Origin: Desulfurivibrio sp.
Lineage (GTDB): Bacteria > Desulfobacterota > Desulfobulbia > Desulfobulbales > SURF-16
Assembly (NCBI GenBank): GCA_003605035.1
Contig: QZKJ01000039.1
Location: 1-64,000 of the forward strand
Direction: 5' to 3'
Length of the DNA: 64,000 nucleotides
The translations under genes were made by a program, and so were the position numbers. Below the pieces are notes generated by a model. The model was not told the origin of the DNA. It searched no databases and worked only from the letters and a program-made list of their open reading frames with translations. Numbering within the stretch: the stretch's first letter is position 1; every line of letters starts with the position of its first letter. Shown here in pieces: positions 21,717 to 30,945 of the stretch.

Positions 21717-22013
21717 ATGGGCTGCTGTCGAAGATTAATGCCGATAACCAGAAGCGGGACCCGGGCGGTCATCTGTTTGCACTATGTGGCCCCGCTGCGG
21801 CTGGTGACCGTGATCAGCATCTGGGCGGATCTGTTATTTGCTCTGCTGTATCGCGATGCCCTTACCCTCCCTATCAAGCTTTTTATGCTCATCCACCTTG
21901 TCCTGGCCGCCTCAATCCTGCTCGAATGCCGTCGCAGCGAGAGTTACCACAGGATTTACGGAACCTCCCGGGAAAATGACCGCAATCGTGACAAGAGTTC
22001 CCTGGTGGAGTGA
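21717..22013 (+). CDS. Small membrane protein
   Basis: 98 aa. ATG 21717 follows GGGAGGATGGC. Two hydrophobic stretches (about 27-43 and 50-68) and a basic, Cys-containing N-terminus (MGCCRRLMP). No family recognised. It lies between the CcsA-like pair and the feo genes on the same strand. The start was chosen because it gives a good ribosome binding site and a sensible membrane topology. Confidence 0.5.
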   Translation: MGCCRRLMPITRSGTRAVICLHYVAPLRLVTVISIWADLLFALLYRDALTLPIKLFMLIHLVLAASILLECRRSESYHRIYGTSRENDRNRDKSSLVE

Positions 22014-22103
22014 GCTGAACCGGGAACGCCGGCCAGCCTCCTTTTACCGGCCAGCTGCCGGTCCGGGAGGAAGCTTCCCGGGAAGAAAAATCAGGAAAAA
22101 GCA

Positions 22104-22132
22104 TTGACAGGCGGGCAGGTATTCATTAATTT
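22104..22132 (+). promoter_or_regulatory. Candidate promoter of the feo cluster
   Basis: Perfect TTGACA, 17-bp spacer, then a weak TAATTT. It stands 13 bp before the palindrome at 22145, a natural place for a repressor site. Confidence 0.4.
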
Positions 22133-22144
22133 TTAATCATGGTG

Positions 22145-22166
22145 AAAATTAGGGTTATCTAATTTT
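22145..22166. promoter_or_regulatory. Palindromic operator candidate before the feo genes
   Basis: AAAATTAG-GGTTAT-CTAATTTT: perfect 8-bp arms around a 6-bp centre, between the promoter candidate and the first feo-cluster gene. It resembles sites for metal regulators of the Fur or DtxR/MntR type, but I cannot say which. Confidence 0.45.
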
Positions 22167-22203
22167 GTTTTGGTCGATTAATATATTGCTGCGGGGTAAT
22201 TGC

Positions 22204-22449
22204 ATGCAGTTTTTTGATACGGGATTGGCACTTTTTATTGTAGCGCTTGCCGCCGTTTTTCTGCTAAGAAGATTTTTTTCCGGGACTGGCTGTTCCGGCT
22301 GTTCAGCCGGCTGCCAGGAGAGCCACCCTGGGAAGGATGCCACGGGAAATACGCTTTCCTCAGGCTCGGCAGCCTCATCCTGCTGTGGACCTGATGGCGG
22401 GAAGGCGGCTCACTATAATTGTTCGGGATGTAAATGTTCAGGAGAGTGA
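22204..22449 (+). CDS. FeoB-associated Cys-rich membrane protein
   Basis: 81 aa: one N-terminal membrane helix (about 5-22), then a Cys-rich tail (CSGCSAGC, SCCGPDG, CSGCKC). This is the usual layout of the small FeoB-associated Cys-rich membrane proteins found next to feoA/feoB. Its exact role is unknown; the cysteines could receive iron as it leaves FeoB. The stop is 4 bp from the feoA start, so the two are translated together. Confidence 0.82.
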   Translation: MQFFDTGLALFIVALAAVFLLRRFFSGTGCSGCSAGCQESHPGKDATGNTLSSGSAASSCCGPDGGKAAHYNCSGCKCSGE

Positions 22450-22453
22450 AGGT

Positions 22454-22690
22454 ATGTCTCGGATGATGTTGCGCAATATGCGTAAAAATCAGAAAGGTAT
22501 TATTACGGCTGTCAAGAAAAATGGGGAGCTGGGCAGACGCATACGTGATATGGGTCTGGTGCCGGGCACGGAGATTACCGTCCAGGGCAGGGCTCCCCTG
22601 TATGATCCGGTGGCCCTGCGGGTGATGGGCAGTGTCATCTCCCTGCGCAACAATGAGGCCGATTTCATTGAAGTTGAGGTACAGCCGTAG
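22454..22690 (+). CDS. feoA: Ferrous iron transport protein FeoA
   Basis: 78 aa, SH3-like fold. The motif RRIRDMGLVPGTEITVQGRAPLYDPVAL is characteristic (residue segments RIRDMGLVPGTEI and DPVALRVMG). FeoA supports FeoB during Fe(II) uptake at the inner membrane. ATG 22454 follows GAAGG. Earlier in-frame codons overlap the previous gene and are unlikely starts. Confidence 0.93.
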   Translation: MSRMMLRNMRKNQKGIITAVKKNGELGRRIRDMGLVPGTEITVQGRAPLYDPVALRVMGSVISLRNNEADFIEVEVQP

Positions 22691-22700
22691 CGAGGTTACA

Positions 22701-22725
22701 AAGAGGGGACCTGTTCCCCTCTTTT
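22701..22725 (+). terminator. Terminator or attenuator between feoA and feoB
   Basis: Stem AGAGGGGA/TCCCCTCT (22702-22709, 22715-22722) with 5-nt loop and TTTTATTTG after it. It sits inside the feo cluster, so some transcripts should end before feoB. Confidence 0.75.
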
Positions 22726-22882
22726 ATTTGTTGGTAAACTATCTGCCCGGACTGCTTGCAAATTATCCTATCCAGCCGTACAATCAATGAACAGAAGAGC
22801 AATCCTGTCCGCCATGGCGTATCTCCCGGGAGCGGCCTGCTGTCCTTGCTGCGTCCGCCTGCACTGAGAAGATAACAAGAGA

Positions 22883-25084
22883 ATGACCGCACAATTCAGA
22901 ATAGCCCTGGCCGGCAATCCCAATTCCGGCAAGACAACCCTGTTCAATGCCCTGACCGGTTCCCGCCAGCATGTGGGGAATTATCCCGGGGTGACGGTGG
23001 AAAAAAAAGAGGGTGTTTACCGGCTGGAGAACACCACGATCGATATTGTCGATCTGCCCGGCACTTACTCGCTCACCGCCTATTCGGAAGAGGAGGTGGT
23101 GGCCCGGGATTTTCTCATCTTTGAAAAACCGCAGGTCATCGTCAATATTATTGACGCGGCCAACCTGGAAAGAAATCTCTACCTGACCACCCAGTTTTTA
23201 GAACTGGGCATCCCGGTGGTCATTGCCCTGAACATGATTGACGCAGCCCGGGATCGGGGGATCGAGATCAAGGAAGACCGGCTGGCCGAATACCTTGGCG
23301 TGCCGGTGGTGCCGATTATCGCCCGCACCGGATTCGGCACCCGGAAACTCATGGAGGAAACCGTCCGCCAGGCCGCCAAAAAAAAGGAGTGGAAACCCAA
23401 ATCCATTTCCTACGGCGAGGATATCGATTCCACCCTGCTTGTGCTGGAAGAAAAAATCATTGCCAGCAACTTTCTCACCGATACCTATCCCGGCCGCTGG
23501 GTGGCCATCAAATACCTGGAGAGTGACCAGCAGATCATCAGCCGGGGCAGAAAGGAAAATGCGGCGCTGTCCGCTGAACTGGAGAAAGAGGTCGAGGCGG
23601 TTTCCCGCCATCTCCTGGAAACCATGGAGACCTATCCCGAGGCCATGGTGGCGGATCACCGCTACGGCTATATCAAGGGCATCCTGCAGAAAGGGGTTAT
23701 TTCCCACAAGTATGACAAAGACCGGCTCTATACCTCGGACCGCATTGACAAGGTATTGACCAATCGCTTCCTGGGGCCGCTCTTCATGGGCCTGGTCCTG
23801 TTCGGCCTGTACACCTTTACCTTCAATTACAGTGAACTCCCGGTCACCTGGCTGGAGAGCCTGTTCGGTCAGCTCAGCCTGCTGGCGGACCATCTGCTGC
23901 CGGACGGGCAGGTGAAATCCCTGGTGATCTCCGGCATTATCGACGGCGTGGGCGGGGTGCTCGGCTTTGTGCCGCTCATCATGTTCATGTTCTTCGGCAT
24001 CGCCATCCTGGAAGATTCCGGCTACCTGGCCAGGGTGGCCTTCATGCTGGACCGGATTTTCAGAATCTTCGGCCTCAACGGCAGTTCGGTGATGGCTTAT
24101 ATCCTTTCCGGCGGCATTGCCGGCGGCTGCGCCGTGCCGGGCGTGATGGCCACCCGCACCCTGCGCTCGCCCAAGGAGAGGATGGCCACCCTGCTCACCG
24201 CGCCCTTCATGAACTGCGGGGCCAAGCTGCCGGTGCTGGCCCTGTTCATCGGCGCCTTTTTTTCCGAGAACAAGGCGCAATACATGTTCTTCTTCACCAT
24301 CCTCTCCTGGACCGTGGCCCTGGTGCTGGCCAAGCTGCTGCGGGTAACCGTGCTGCGCGGCGAGAGCACCCCCTTTGTGCTGGAACTGCCCCCCTACCGT
24401 TTCCCCACCCTGAAGGGACTCATCATTCATACCTGGGAAAAGACCTGGCAGTATATCAAGAAGGCCGGCACGGTGATCCTGGGCATTTCCATCATCATCT
24501 GGGCCATGATGACCTACCCCGGGCTGCCTGCCAAGGATAAGGAGAGATTTGCCCTGCAGCGGCAGGAGATTGAGGCGGCCTATCCGGCCCAGAGCGTTGC
24601 CGGCGGCAACATGGCGGTCTCCGAGCAAGAGGTCGCGGAGCGGGCGCGACTATTGGCAGAGATCAACCGGGCGGAGGCCGGGATGGCCCTGCGCTATTCC
24701 ATGGCCGGCCGCATCGGCATTGCCCTGGAAAAGGTCAGCTTCCTGGCCGGCTTCGACTGGCGCACCAATATCGCCCTGATCGGCGGGGTGGCGGCAAAAG
24801 AGGTGATCCTTTCCACTCTGGGCACCGCCTACTCCCTGGGCGGCGATCAGGAGGGGAACGTCTCCCTGGGCCAGGTCCTGGCCGCGGACCCTGACTGGAA
24901 CCCGGTGAAGGCCTTAAGTGTACTGCTTTTTATTTCCTACTATGCCCCCTGTTTTGTCACGGTCATCTGCATCACCCGTGAGGCCGGCTCCTGGAAATGG
25001 GGGGCCTTTTCCATGATTTTCAATACTGTTTTCGCCTTTCTGCTGGCCATCCTGGTTTACCAGCTCGGCTCGCTGTTTTATTGA
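22883..25084 (+). CDS. feoB: Ferrous iron transporter FeoB
   Basis: 733 aa. N-terminal G domain: P-loop GNPNSGKTT (11-19), DLPGTYSLTAYS as the G3 region and NMIDAA as G4. A helical spacer domain follows, then the membrane part with two Gate segments (including GGIAGGCAVPGVMATRT and NCGAKLPVLALF). It imports Fe(II) across the inner membrane. Length is normal for the family. The 192-bp gap after feoA with a terminator is unusual for an feoAB pair. The ribosome binding site is weak (AAGAGA). No C-terminal FeoC-like gene follows. Confidence 0.96.
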   Translation: MTAQFRIALAGNPNSGKTTLFNALTGSRQHVGNYPGVTVEKKEGVYRLENTTIDIVDLPGTYSLTAYSEEEVVARDFLIFEKPQVIVNIIDAANLERNLYLTTQFLELGIPVVIALNMIDAARDRGIEIKEDRLAEYLGVPVVPIIARTGFGTRKLMEETVRQAAKKKEWKPKSISYGEDIDSTLLVLEEKIIASNFLTDTYPGRWVAIKYLESDQQIISRGRKENAALSAELEKEVEAVSRHLLETMETYPEAMVADHRYGYIKGILQKGVISHKYDKDRLYTSDRIDKVLTNRFLGPLFMGLVLFGLYTFTFNYSELPVTWLESLFGQLSLLADHLLPDGQVKSLVISGIIDGVGGVLGFVPLIMFMFFGIAILEDSGYLARVAFMLDRIFRIFGLNGSSVMAYILSGGIAGGCAVPGVMATRTLRSPKERMATLLTAPFMNCGAKLPVLALFIGAFFSENKAQYMFFFTILSWTVALVLAKLLRVTVLRGESTPFVLELPPYRFPTLKGLIIHTWEKTWQYIKKAGTVILGISIIIWAMMTYPGLPAKDKERFALQRQEIEAAYPAQSVAGGNMAVSEQEVAERARLLAEINRAEAGMALRYSMAGRIGIALEKVSFLAGFDWRTNIALIGGVAAKEVILSTLGTAYSLGGDQEGNVSLGQVLAADPDWNPVKALSVLLFISYYAPCFVTVICITREAGSWKWGAFSMIFNTVFAFLLAILVYQLGSLFY

Positions 25085-25321
25085 GTGAAAAGTGAAAAGT
25101 GAAAAGTGAGGAGTAAGGAGTAAGGAGTGAGGAGTGAGGAGTGAGGAGTGAGGAGGAGTAGGGGCGGTTCGCGAACCGCCCTGTGCGGGAGATGGGTAAG
25201 GGCTGGCCTTGTGCCCGCCCTGTGAGGGAGTAAGGAGTAAGGAGTGAGCAAGGAGTGAGGAGAGGGGGCTGCAGCTTCTTTTTCTCTTCTTTTCACTTCT
25301 AACTTTTCACTTTTCACTCCT
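25085..25321. repeat. Heptamer repeats with GC palindromes, copy 2
   Basis: Long run of 7-mers (GTGAAAA, GTAAGGA, GTGAGGA) on both sides of a perfect 20-bp palindrome GGGCGGTTCGCGAACCGCCC at 25162-25181, then more 7-mers, ending in inverted-orientation copies (TTTTCAC). It matches the components at 9562-9690. Confidence 0.75.
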
Positions 25322-25328
25322 CCCTCTA

Positions 25329-27014
<1,686 letters not shown>

Positions 27015-27127
27015 GGGTTGCTCCTTGTTGCTCTGTGGGTAATTGCCATTTTTCCCCCCGACCGACGGCGGAGAACTCGCTAAAATAGCATAGCGGCGCA
27101 ATTAATACCAGCGGGAAATGGATGCTG

Positions 27128-28831
27128 TCAATCCGTCTGTTGGGTGTCGCACCAGCAGACGCTGCGGTTGCGCCCCCTGGCCTTGGCGTGATACAGGGCC
27201 TGGTCCGCCTTTTTGATGAGATCGTCTTTGTTTTTGGCATCCTCGGGAAAGGAGGCCAGACCGAAGGACATGGAAATCCTGATGATGTTGCCGTTCTGGT
27301 GAAATTCCAGGGCGCTGATGGCCCGGCGCACCCGCTCCACCTGCTTGCGCGCTCCGCTGATGCCTGAATCTTCGAGCAGCAGGGCAAATTCCTCTCCACC
27401 ATAACGGGCCGCCAGGTCCACCTTGCGGATGGCGCCGGCCAGCACCCTGGCCACCTCCTGCAGCACGGCATCGCCGAAGGGGTGGCCGAAGCTGTCGTTG
27501 ATCTTTTTGAAGTGATCCAGATCGCAGAGTACCATGGTCAGCGGGATGGACTGGCGCAGGGCCCGGTGCAGCATGTTGTCAAAGGCATGCTGGAAGGTGC
27601 GGTGATTGGCCAGCCCGGTCAGGCCGTCGGTGGTGGCCAGCTGGCAGATTTTTTCGTGGGCCCGTGCCAGTTCGATCTTGGTGGCCACCTGGCAGGCGAT
27701 GACCTCCAGGATTTCCCGCCGTTCCCGCGGGAACATCGCCGGCTTTCTGCCGGCCACGGTCAGGGCGCCAATGGCCTCCTGCTCCCCTTTCAGCAGGGGC
27801 AGGATGAGCAGGGATTCCAGGCCGGCGATGCGCATGCTGTTGCTGAAAACCGGGTAATCCTCCTGATGGCTGGCATGGGTGGGCATCCAGCGGCGCAGTT
27901 TGATGGCCTGCCCCACCAGTCCGTCATCGGCCGGGAAGCAGAGGTCTTTAAAACGGTCGGCCTTGGGGCCGCTGGCAATGGCGATGCGGTGCTCCTCGCC
28001 TTCCAGCAGGCTGATGGCGATGAAATCGGCTGCGGTCAGCTGTTTGACGGTTTTCATGGTGGTCTCAAACACCGCCTGCAGCCCCAGCACCTGGTTCAGT
28101 TCCAGCATGCCCGTGCAGATCTGATGGATGGCCTCCATGTGGCGGTTGGTTTCCTCCATCTTATGGGTAAAGCGCAGATCGTGGGAGAGCTTGCGGCAGG
28201 TGAGCTCCACCACCTCGCGTTCCTGCTCCGTCCAGGCCGACTCGCTCTCCCGGTCGAGGCAGAGAATGGCCGCGGCGGGAAGTTCATTTTCCTCAGCGCT
28301 TTCCCCGCCGGCGGCAGCGGGGATGGACAGGGCAAGCAGGCTGCCGGTCTGGCGGTTGGCCGCATAGTAGGGGATGGCGAGATGCTGCGGCACCGGGCAG
28401 ACACTGATCTCCGGGCAGCCCTGGCGCAGGCCGCCGATAATGCCGCTGCCCCGCGGGAAGGGCTGCCGGACAATATCGTCGCGCTGGCTGGCCGCGCTGA
28501 GTATCTGCAGGTTTTTGTCCCCCGGGCCGGCCCATAACAGGATGGCGGTGGTCAGATCAAGGGTCTGCCGCAGGATCTCCAGCTGCAGATGGATATTGTC
28601 GCCCGAGGGCAGCGATGGGGGCCTGGGGGAGAACTGCAGATCATTCTGGCCCGCTACCGGGGACGGGGACGGGGCAGGCTCAGCCGCGCGTGGCGGAGCA
28701 ACCCGGGGCGCAGCAGCTTTTCTTTTTTTCCTGAGCCGCCATCCTGCCAGCAGCAGAACGGCAAGGCCTACGAGCCCCAGGCCGAGCCACACAAGGAGAT
28801 TTTCCATATGGTCAATGACTGATGAAATCAT
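27128..28831 (-). CDS. Membrane-anchored GAF-GGDEF diguanylate cyclase
   Basis: About 567 aa. One N-terminal membrane helix (about 12-30), a Pro/Ala-rich linker, a first sensor domain (about 70-215), a GAF domain (about 235-390) and a GGDEF domain. The active site G478-G-E-E-F and the preceding RKVD inhibitory site are intact. It should make c-di-GMP in response to a cytosolic signal; the ligand is unknown. The start may be at 28831 or at the internal Met 24 bp later; neither has a strong ribosome binding site. It follows recQ by 47 bp on the same strand. Confidence 0.87.
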   Translation of the reverse strand: MISSVIDHMENLLVWLGLGLVGLAVLLLAGWRLRKKRKAAAPRVAPPRAAEPAPSPSPVAGQNDLQFSPRPPSLPSGDNIHLQLEILRQTLDLTTAILLWAGPGDKNLQILSAASQRDDIVRQPFPRGSGIIGGLRQGCPEISVCPVPQHLAIPYYAANRQTGSLLALSIPAAAGGESAEENELPAAAILCLDRESESAWTEQEREVVELTCRKLSHDLRFTHKMEETNRHMEAIHQICTGMLELNQVLGLQAVFETTMKTVKQLTAADFIAISLLEGEEHRIAIASGPKADRFKDLCFPADDGLVGQAIKLRRWMPTHASHQEDYPVFSNSMRIAGLESLLILPLLKGEQEAIGALTVAGRKPAMFPRERREILEVIACQVATKIELARAHEKICQLATTDGLTGLANHRTFQHAFDNMLHRALRQSIPLTMVLCDLDHFKKINDSFGHPFGDAVLQEVARVLAGAIRKVDLAARYGGEEFALLLEDSGISGARKQVERVRRAISALEFHQNGNIIRISMSFGLASFPEDAKNKDDLIKKADQALYHAKARGRNRSVCWCDTQQTD

Positions 28832-28878
28832 ATAGGTGCGAGTTCTTCGGGTTCAGTCTGTTGACGGATAATGCACAA

Positions 28879-30336
28879 TTATTTTTGCGCAACGGCTTGC
28901 CGGCTGCGCCGGCAGTTGTCGCATGCCCCGCAACGCCCGGCATGATCCATGCCGAAATAATCGTGGATGAGCGCCTTGCGGCACCCATCCGTTTTAATAT
29001 AACCGACCAGGAAATGCAGTCTTTTTTGTTCAGCCAGCAGCTTCGCCGCAATTTTTTTTGGGCAGCGCTCTTCGGGAAATGGTCCTGCAATCCGCAGATC
29101 GTGGTCTTCCAGACTGCCCTCGGTGGTGCCGTAACGGTCAAACAGGGAAAGCGCCGTCTCCAGCCGGAAATCAAACCTGTTTTTAAAGAGCAGTCTTTCC
29201 TTCAGCCATTCGACCCCGCCGCTGTTTACCGCCTCAGGATCGTCAGCCAGCAGCTGATAAAGACGGTGGTAAAAGTCGGCGTCCGGATTGTTCCATTTGA
29301 TGAAATCCATCTGGATGAGCAGATCCTGCTCATCATAGAGCAGGGTGCAGTCAGCGGGGTCGCCGTCCCGCCCGGCCCGGCCGATTTCCTGGTAATAGGC
29401 CTCCATGGAGCCCGGCACCTCGGCATGGATGACATGGCGGATATCGGCCTTGTCAATGCCCATGCCAAAGGCGTTGGTGGCGAGAATCAGCCGGGCGCCG
29501 CCGCTCATGAACAGGTTCTGGATGCGGCGGCGCTCCTCCTTGTCCAGCCCGCCATGGTAACGGCAATGGGCAAGGCCCCTGTGCTCAAGCAGGGAGCTGA
29601 ACCGTTCCAGGGTCTTGATCAGGGAAAAGTAGACAATGGTGCTGCCCGGCTGACCCTGGTACTGGCTGCAAATCGCCGCAAGCTTGCTGCCGTCGCCGTG
29701 CAGGTCCTTGACGCAGAGCTGGAGGTTGGGCCGGTTGATCCCTTCGTGGAAGATTTTGATGGCCGCGGGCTGCAGGCCGAGCTGGGTGATGATGTCCTGC
29801 TGCACCTCAGGGGTTGCCGTGGCGGTCAGGGCGATGGTGCGGGGACTGCCCAGCAGCTGGCGGAACTCCCTGATCCGGGTGTAGTCCGGCCGGAAATCAT
29901 GGCCCCACTGGCTGATGCAGTGAGCTTCATCTATGGCCAGCAGGCTGACGGGACGCCGGTCGATGAGCGCGGCAAACTCCGGCTGGCGGAAACGCTCCGG
30001 GGTGACGTACAGGAGCTGATACGCCCCGTCCCCCAAGGCCCGCAGTCTTTTTTCCCGCTCTGCCCTGGAAAGTGATGAGTTGATAAAGGCCGCATCGATA
30101 TTTTTGGCGCGCAGGCGGTCCACCTGATCTTTCATCAGGGCGATCAGCGGCGAGATCACCAGGGTGAGGCCGGGCAGCATGAGGGCCGGGATCTGATAAC
30201 AAACGGATTTGCCCATGCCGGTGGGCATGAGCACCAGGGCGTGGTTGCCCGCCAGGAGATGGTCAATGATTTCCTGCTGGCGCCCCCGGAAGGAGCGGTG
30301 GCCGAAATATTTCTGCAGAATCTGCACGGAGGTCAT
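28879..30336 (-). CDS. recQ: ATP-dependent DNA helicase RecQ
   Basis: 485 aa from ATG 30336. Superfamily 2 helicase: PTGMGKSVCYQIP (motif I), DEAHCISQWGHDFRPDY (DEAH and the aromatic loop), TATATPEV (III) and QEIGRAGRDGDP (VI). A zinc-binding Cys cluster (CGACDNC) ends the protein. It unwinds DNA 3'-5' during repair and replication restart. It stops after the zinc domain, so the winged-helix RQC and HRDC domains of long RecQ forms are missing; short RecQ proteins of this type are known. The ribosome binding site is poor. Confidence 0.93.
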   Translation of the reverse strand: MTSVQILQKYFGHRSFRGRQQEIIDHLLAGNHALVLMPTGMGKSVCYQIPALMLPGLTLVISPLIALMKDQVDRLRAKNIDAAFINSSLSRAEREKRLRALGDGAYQLLYVTPERFRQPEFAALIDRRPVSLLAIDEAHCISQWGHDFRPDYTRIREFRQLLGSPRTIALTATATPEVQQDIITQLGLQPAAIKIFHEGINRPNLQLCVKDLHGDGSKLAAICSQYQGQPGSTIVYFSLIKTLERFSSLLEHRGLAHCRYHGGLDKEERRRIQNLFMSGGARLILATNAFGMGIDKADIRHVIHAEVPGSMEAYYQEIGRAGRDGDPADCTLLYDEQDLLIQMDFIKWNNPDADFYHRLYQLLADDPEAVNSGGVEWLKERLLFKNRFDFRLETALSLFDRYGTTEGSLEDHDLRIAGPFPEERCPKKIAAKLLAEQKRLHFLVGYIKTDGCRKALIHDYFGMDHAGRCGACDNCRRSRQAVAQK

Positions 30337-30397
30337 GGGGGGCAATCTACCATCTTTATGGCCGGCAAACGAATGAAAAAGGTTTTTTGTATAATTC

Positions 30398-30426
30398 TTG
30401 ACACGGATATAGCAAATATCGATAAT
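30398..30426 (+). promoter_or_regulatory. Strong promoter of the selenobiotic locus
   Basis: TTGACA, 17-bp spacer, GATAAT (5 of 6). The 5' leader to the precursor start is about 75 nt. Confidence 0.65.
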
Positions 30427-30509
30427 GGTGGTATTGTTAGGCAGCAGGGGCTTCACCTGGATTGGCAGCGAGAAGCCTGCTGAAATCGTCAAAAGAAAAG
30501 GAGGAACCA

Positions 30510-30812
30510 ATGGACGCCAAGGAAATGAAGAAGATTCTGACAGGGTTGGGCATCGCCGGTCTGCTGAGCGGCGCGCCCTTGGCTGGCGGTGTCGCTTTCG
30601 GCGGCAGCGGCTGAGGCGGCGGCAGCGCTAGCGGCTGAGGCGGCAGCAAAGGGAGTGCGGTCAGTACTCCGGAAAAAAAGATGGACAAGGGTGAGGCAGC
30701 GGTAGGCAGTGAGGAGCAGGCAACCGTTGACCCGGAAGAAGAGAAAAAGAAGGCGGAGGAGGAGGGGAAGAAGGCCCCGACCGGCGCCAGCAGCTGCAGC
30801 GGCAGCAAATAG
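30510..30812 (+). CDS. sbtA: Selenocysteine-containing RiPP precursor (SbtA-like)
   Basis: 100 codons if two in-frame UGA are read as Sec (codons 35 at 30612 and 43 at 30636); stop TAG at 30810. AAAAGGAGGAACCA gives a near-perfect ribosome binding site, and the frame stays open after both UGA. The leader (MDAKEMKKILTGLGIAGLLS) fits the selenobiotic/thio(seleno)oxazole precursor family, and the core is a repeated SGUGG-type Gly/Ser-rich segment. A Lys/Glu-rich tail ends in SSCSGSK. A radical SAM maturase follows, as known for SbtA/SbtM pairs. Read conventionally, it would be a 34-residue peptide. Sec insertion and modification are inferred; a SECIS-like hairpin follows the second UGA. Confidence 0.8.
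30652..30670 (+). promoter_or_regulatory. Candidate bacterial SECIS hairpin for Sec43
   Basis: GGAGTGC-GGTCA-GTACTCC: 7 pairs (one G-U) and a 5-nt loop starting GG(U), 20 nt after the UGA at 30636. Bacterial SECIS elements have a GGU-type loop at about this distance. No equally good hairpin follows the first UGA. Confidence 0.5.
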
Positions 30813-30878
30813 CAGCGCGGCCGGCACTGTAGCAATTTCCCAGTAAATCAAGTAATCTCCGATTTAACACCACATGTT

Positions 30879-30920
30879 CAGGGGCGGAATGAACTGCTCA
30901 TTCCTGCCCCTGCATTTTTA
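30879..30920 (+). terminator. Terminator between precursor and maturase
   Basis: Stem CAGGGGCGGAATGA/TCATTCCTGCCCCTG with one bulge and a 5-nt loop, followed by CATTTTTATT. It should let the precursor be made in excess of the maturase. Confidence 0.75.
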
Positions 30921-30945
30921 TTGATTTCCACCACGGTTTCTGCGC

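Noticed and set aside
21695-21979. Alternative frame over the small membrane gene
   Set aside because: It lacks hydrophobic segments and a ribosome binding site; the frame starting at 21717 has both.
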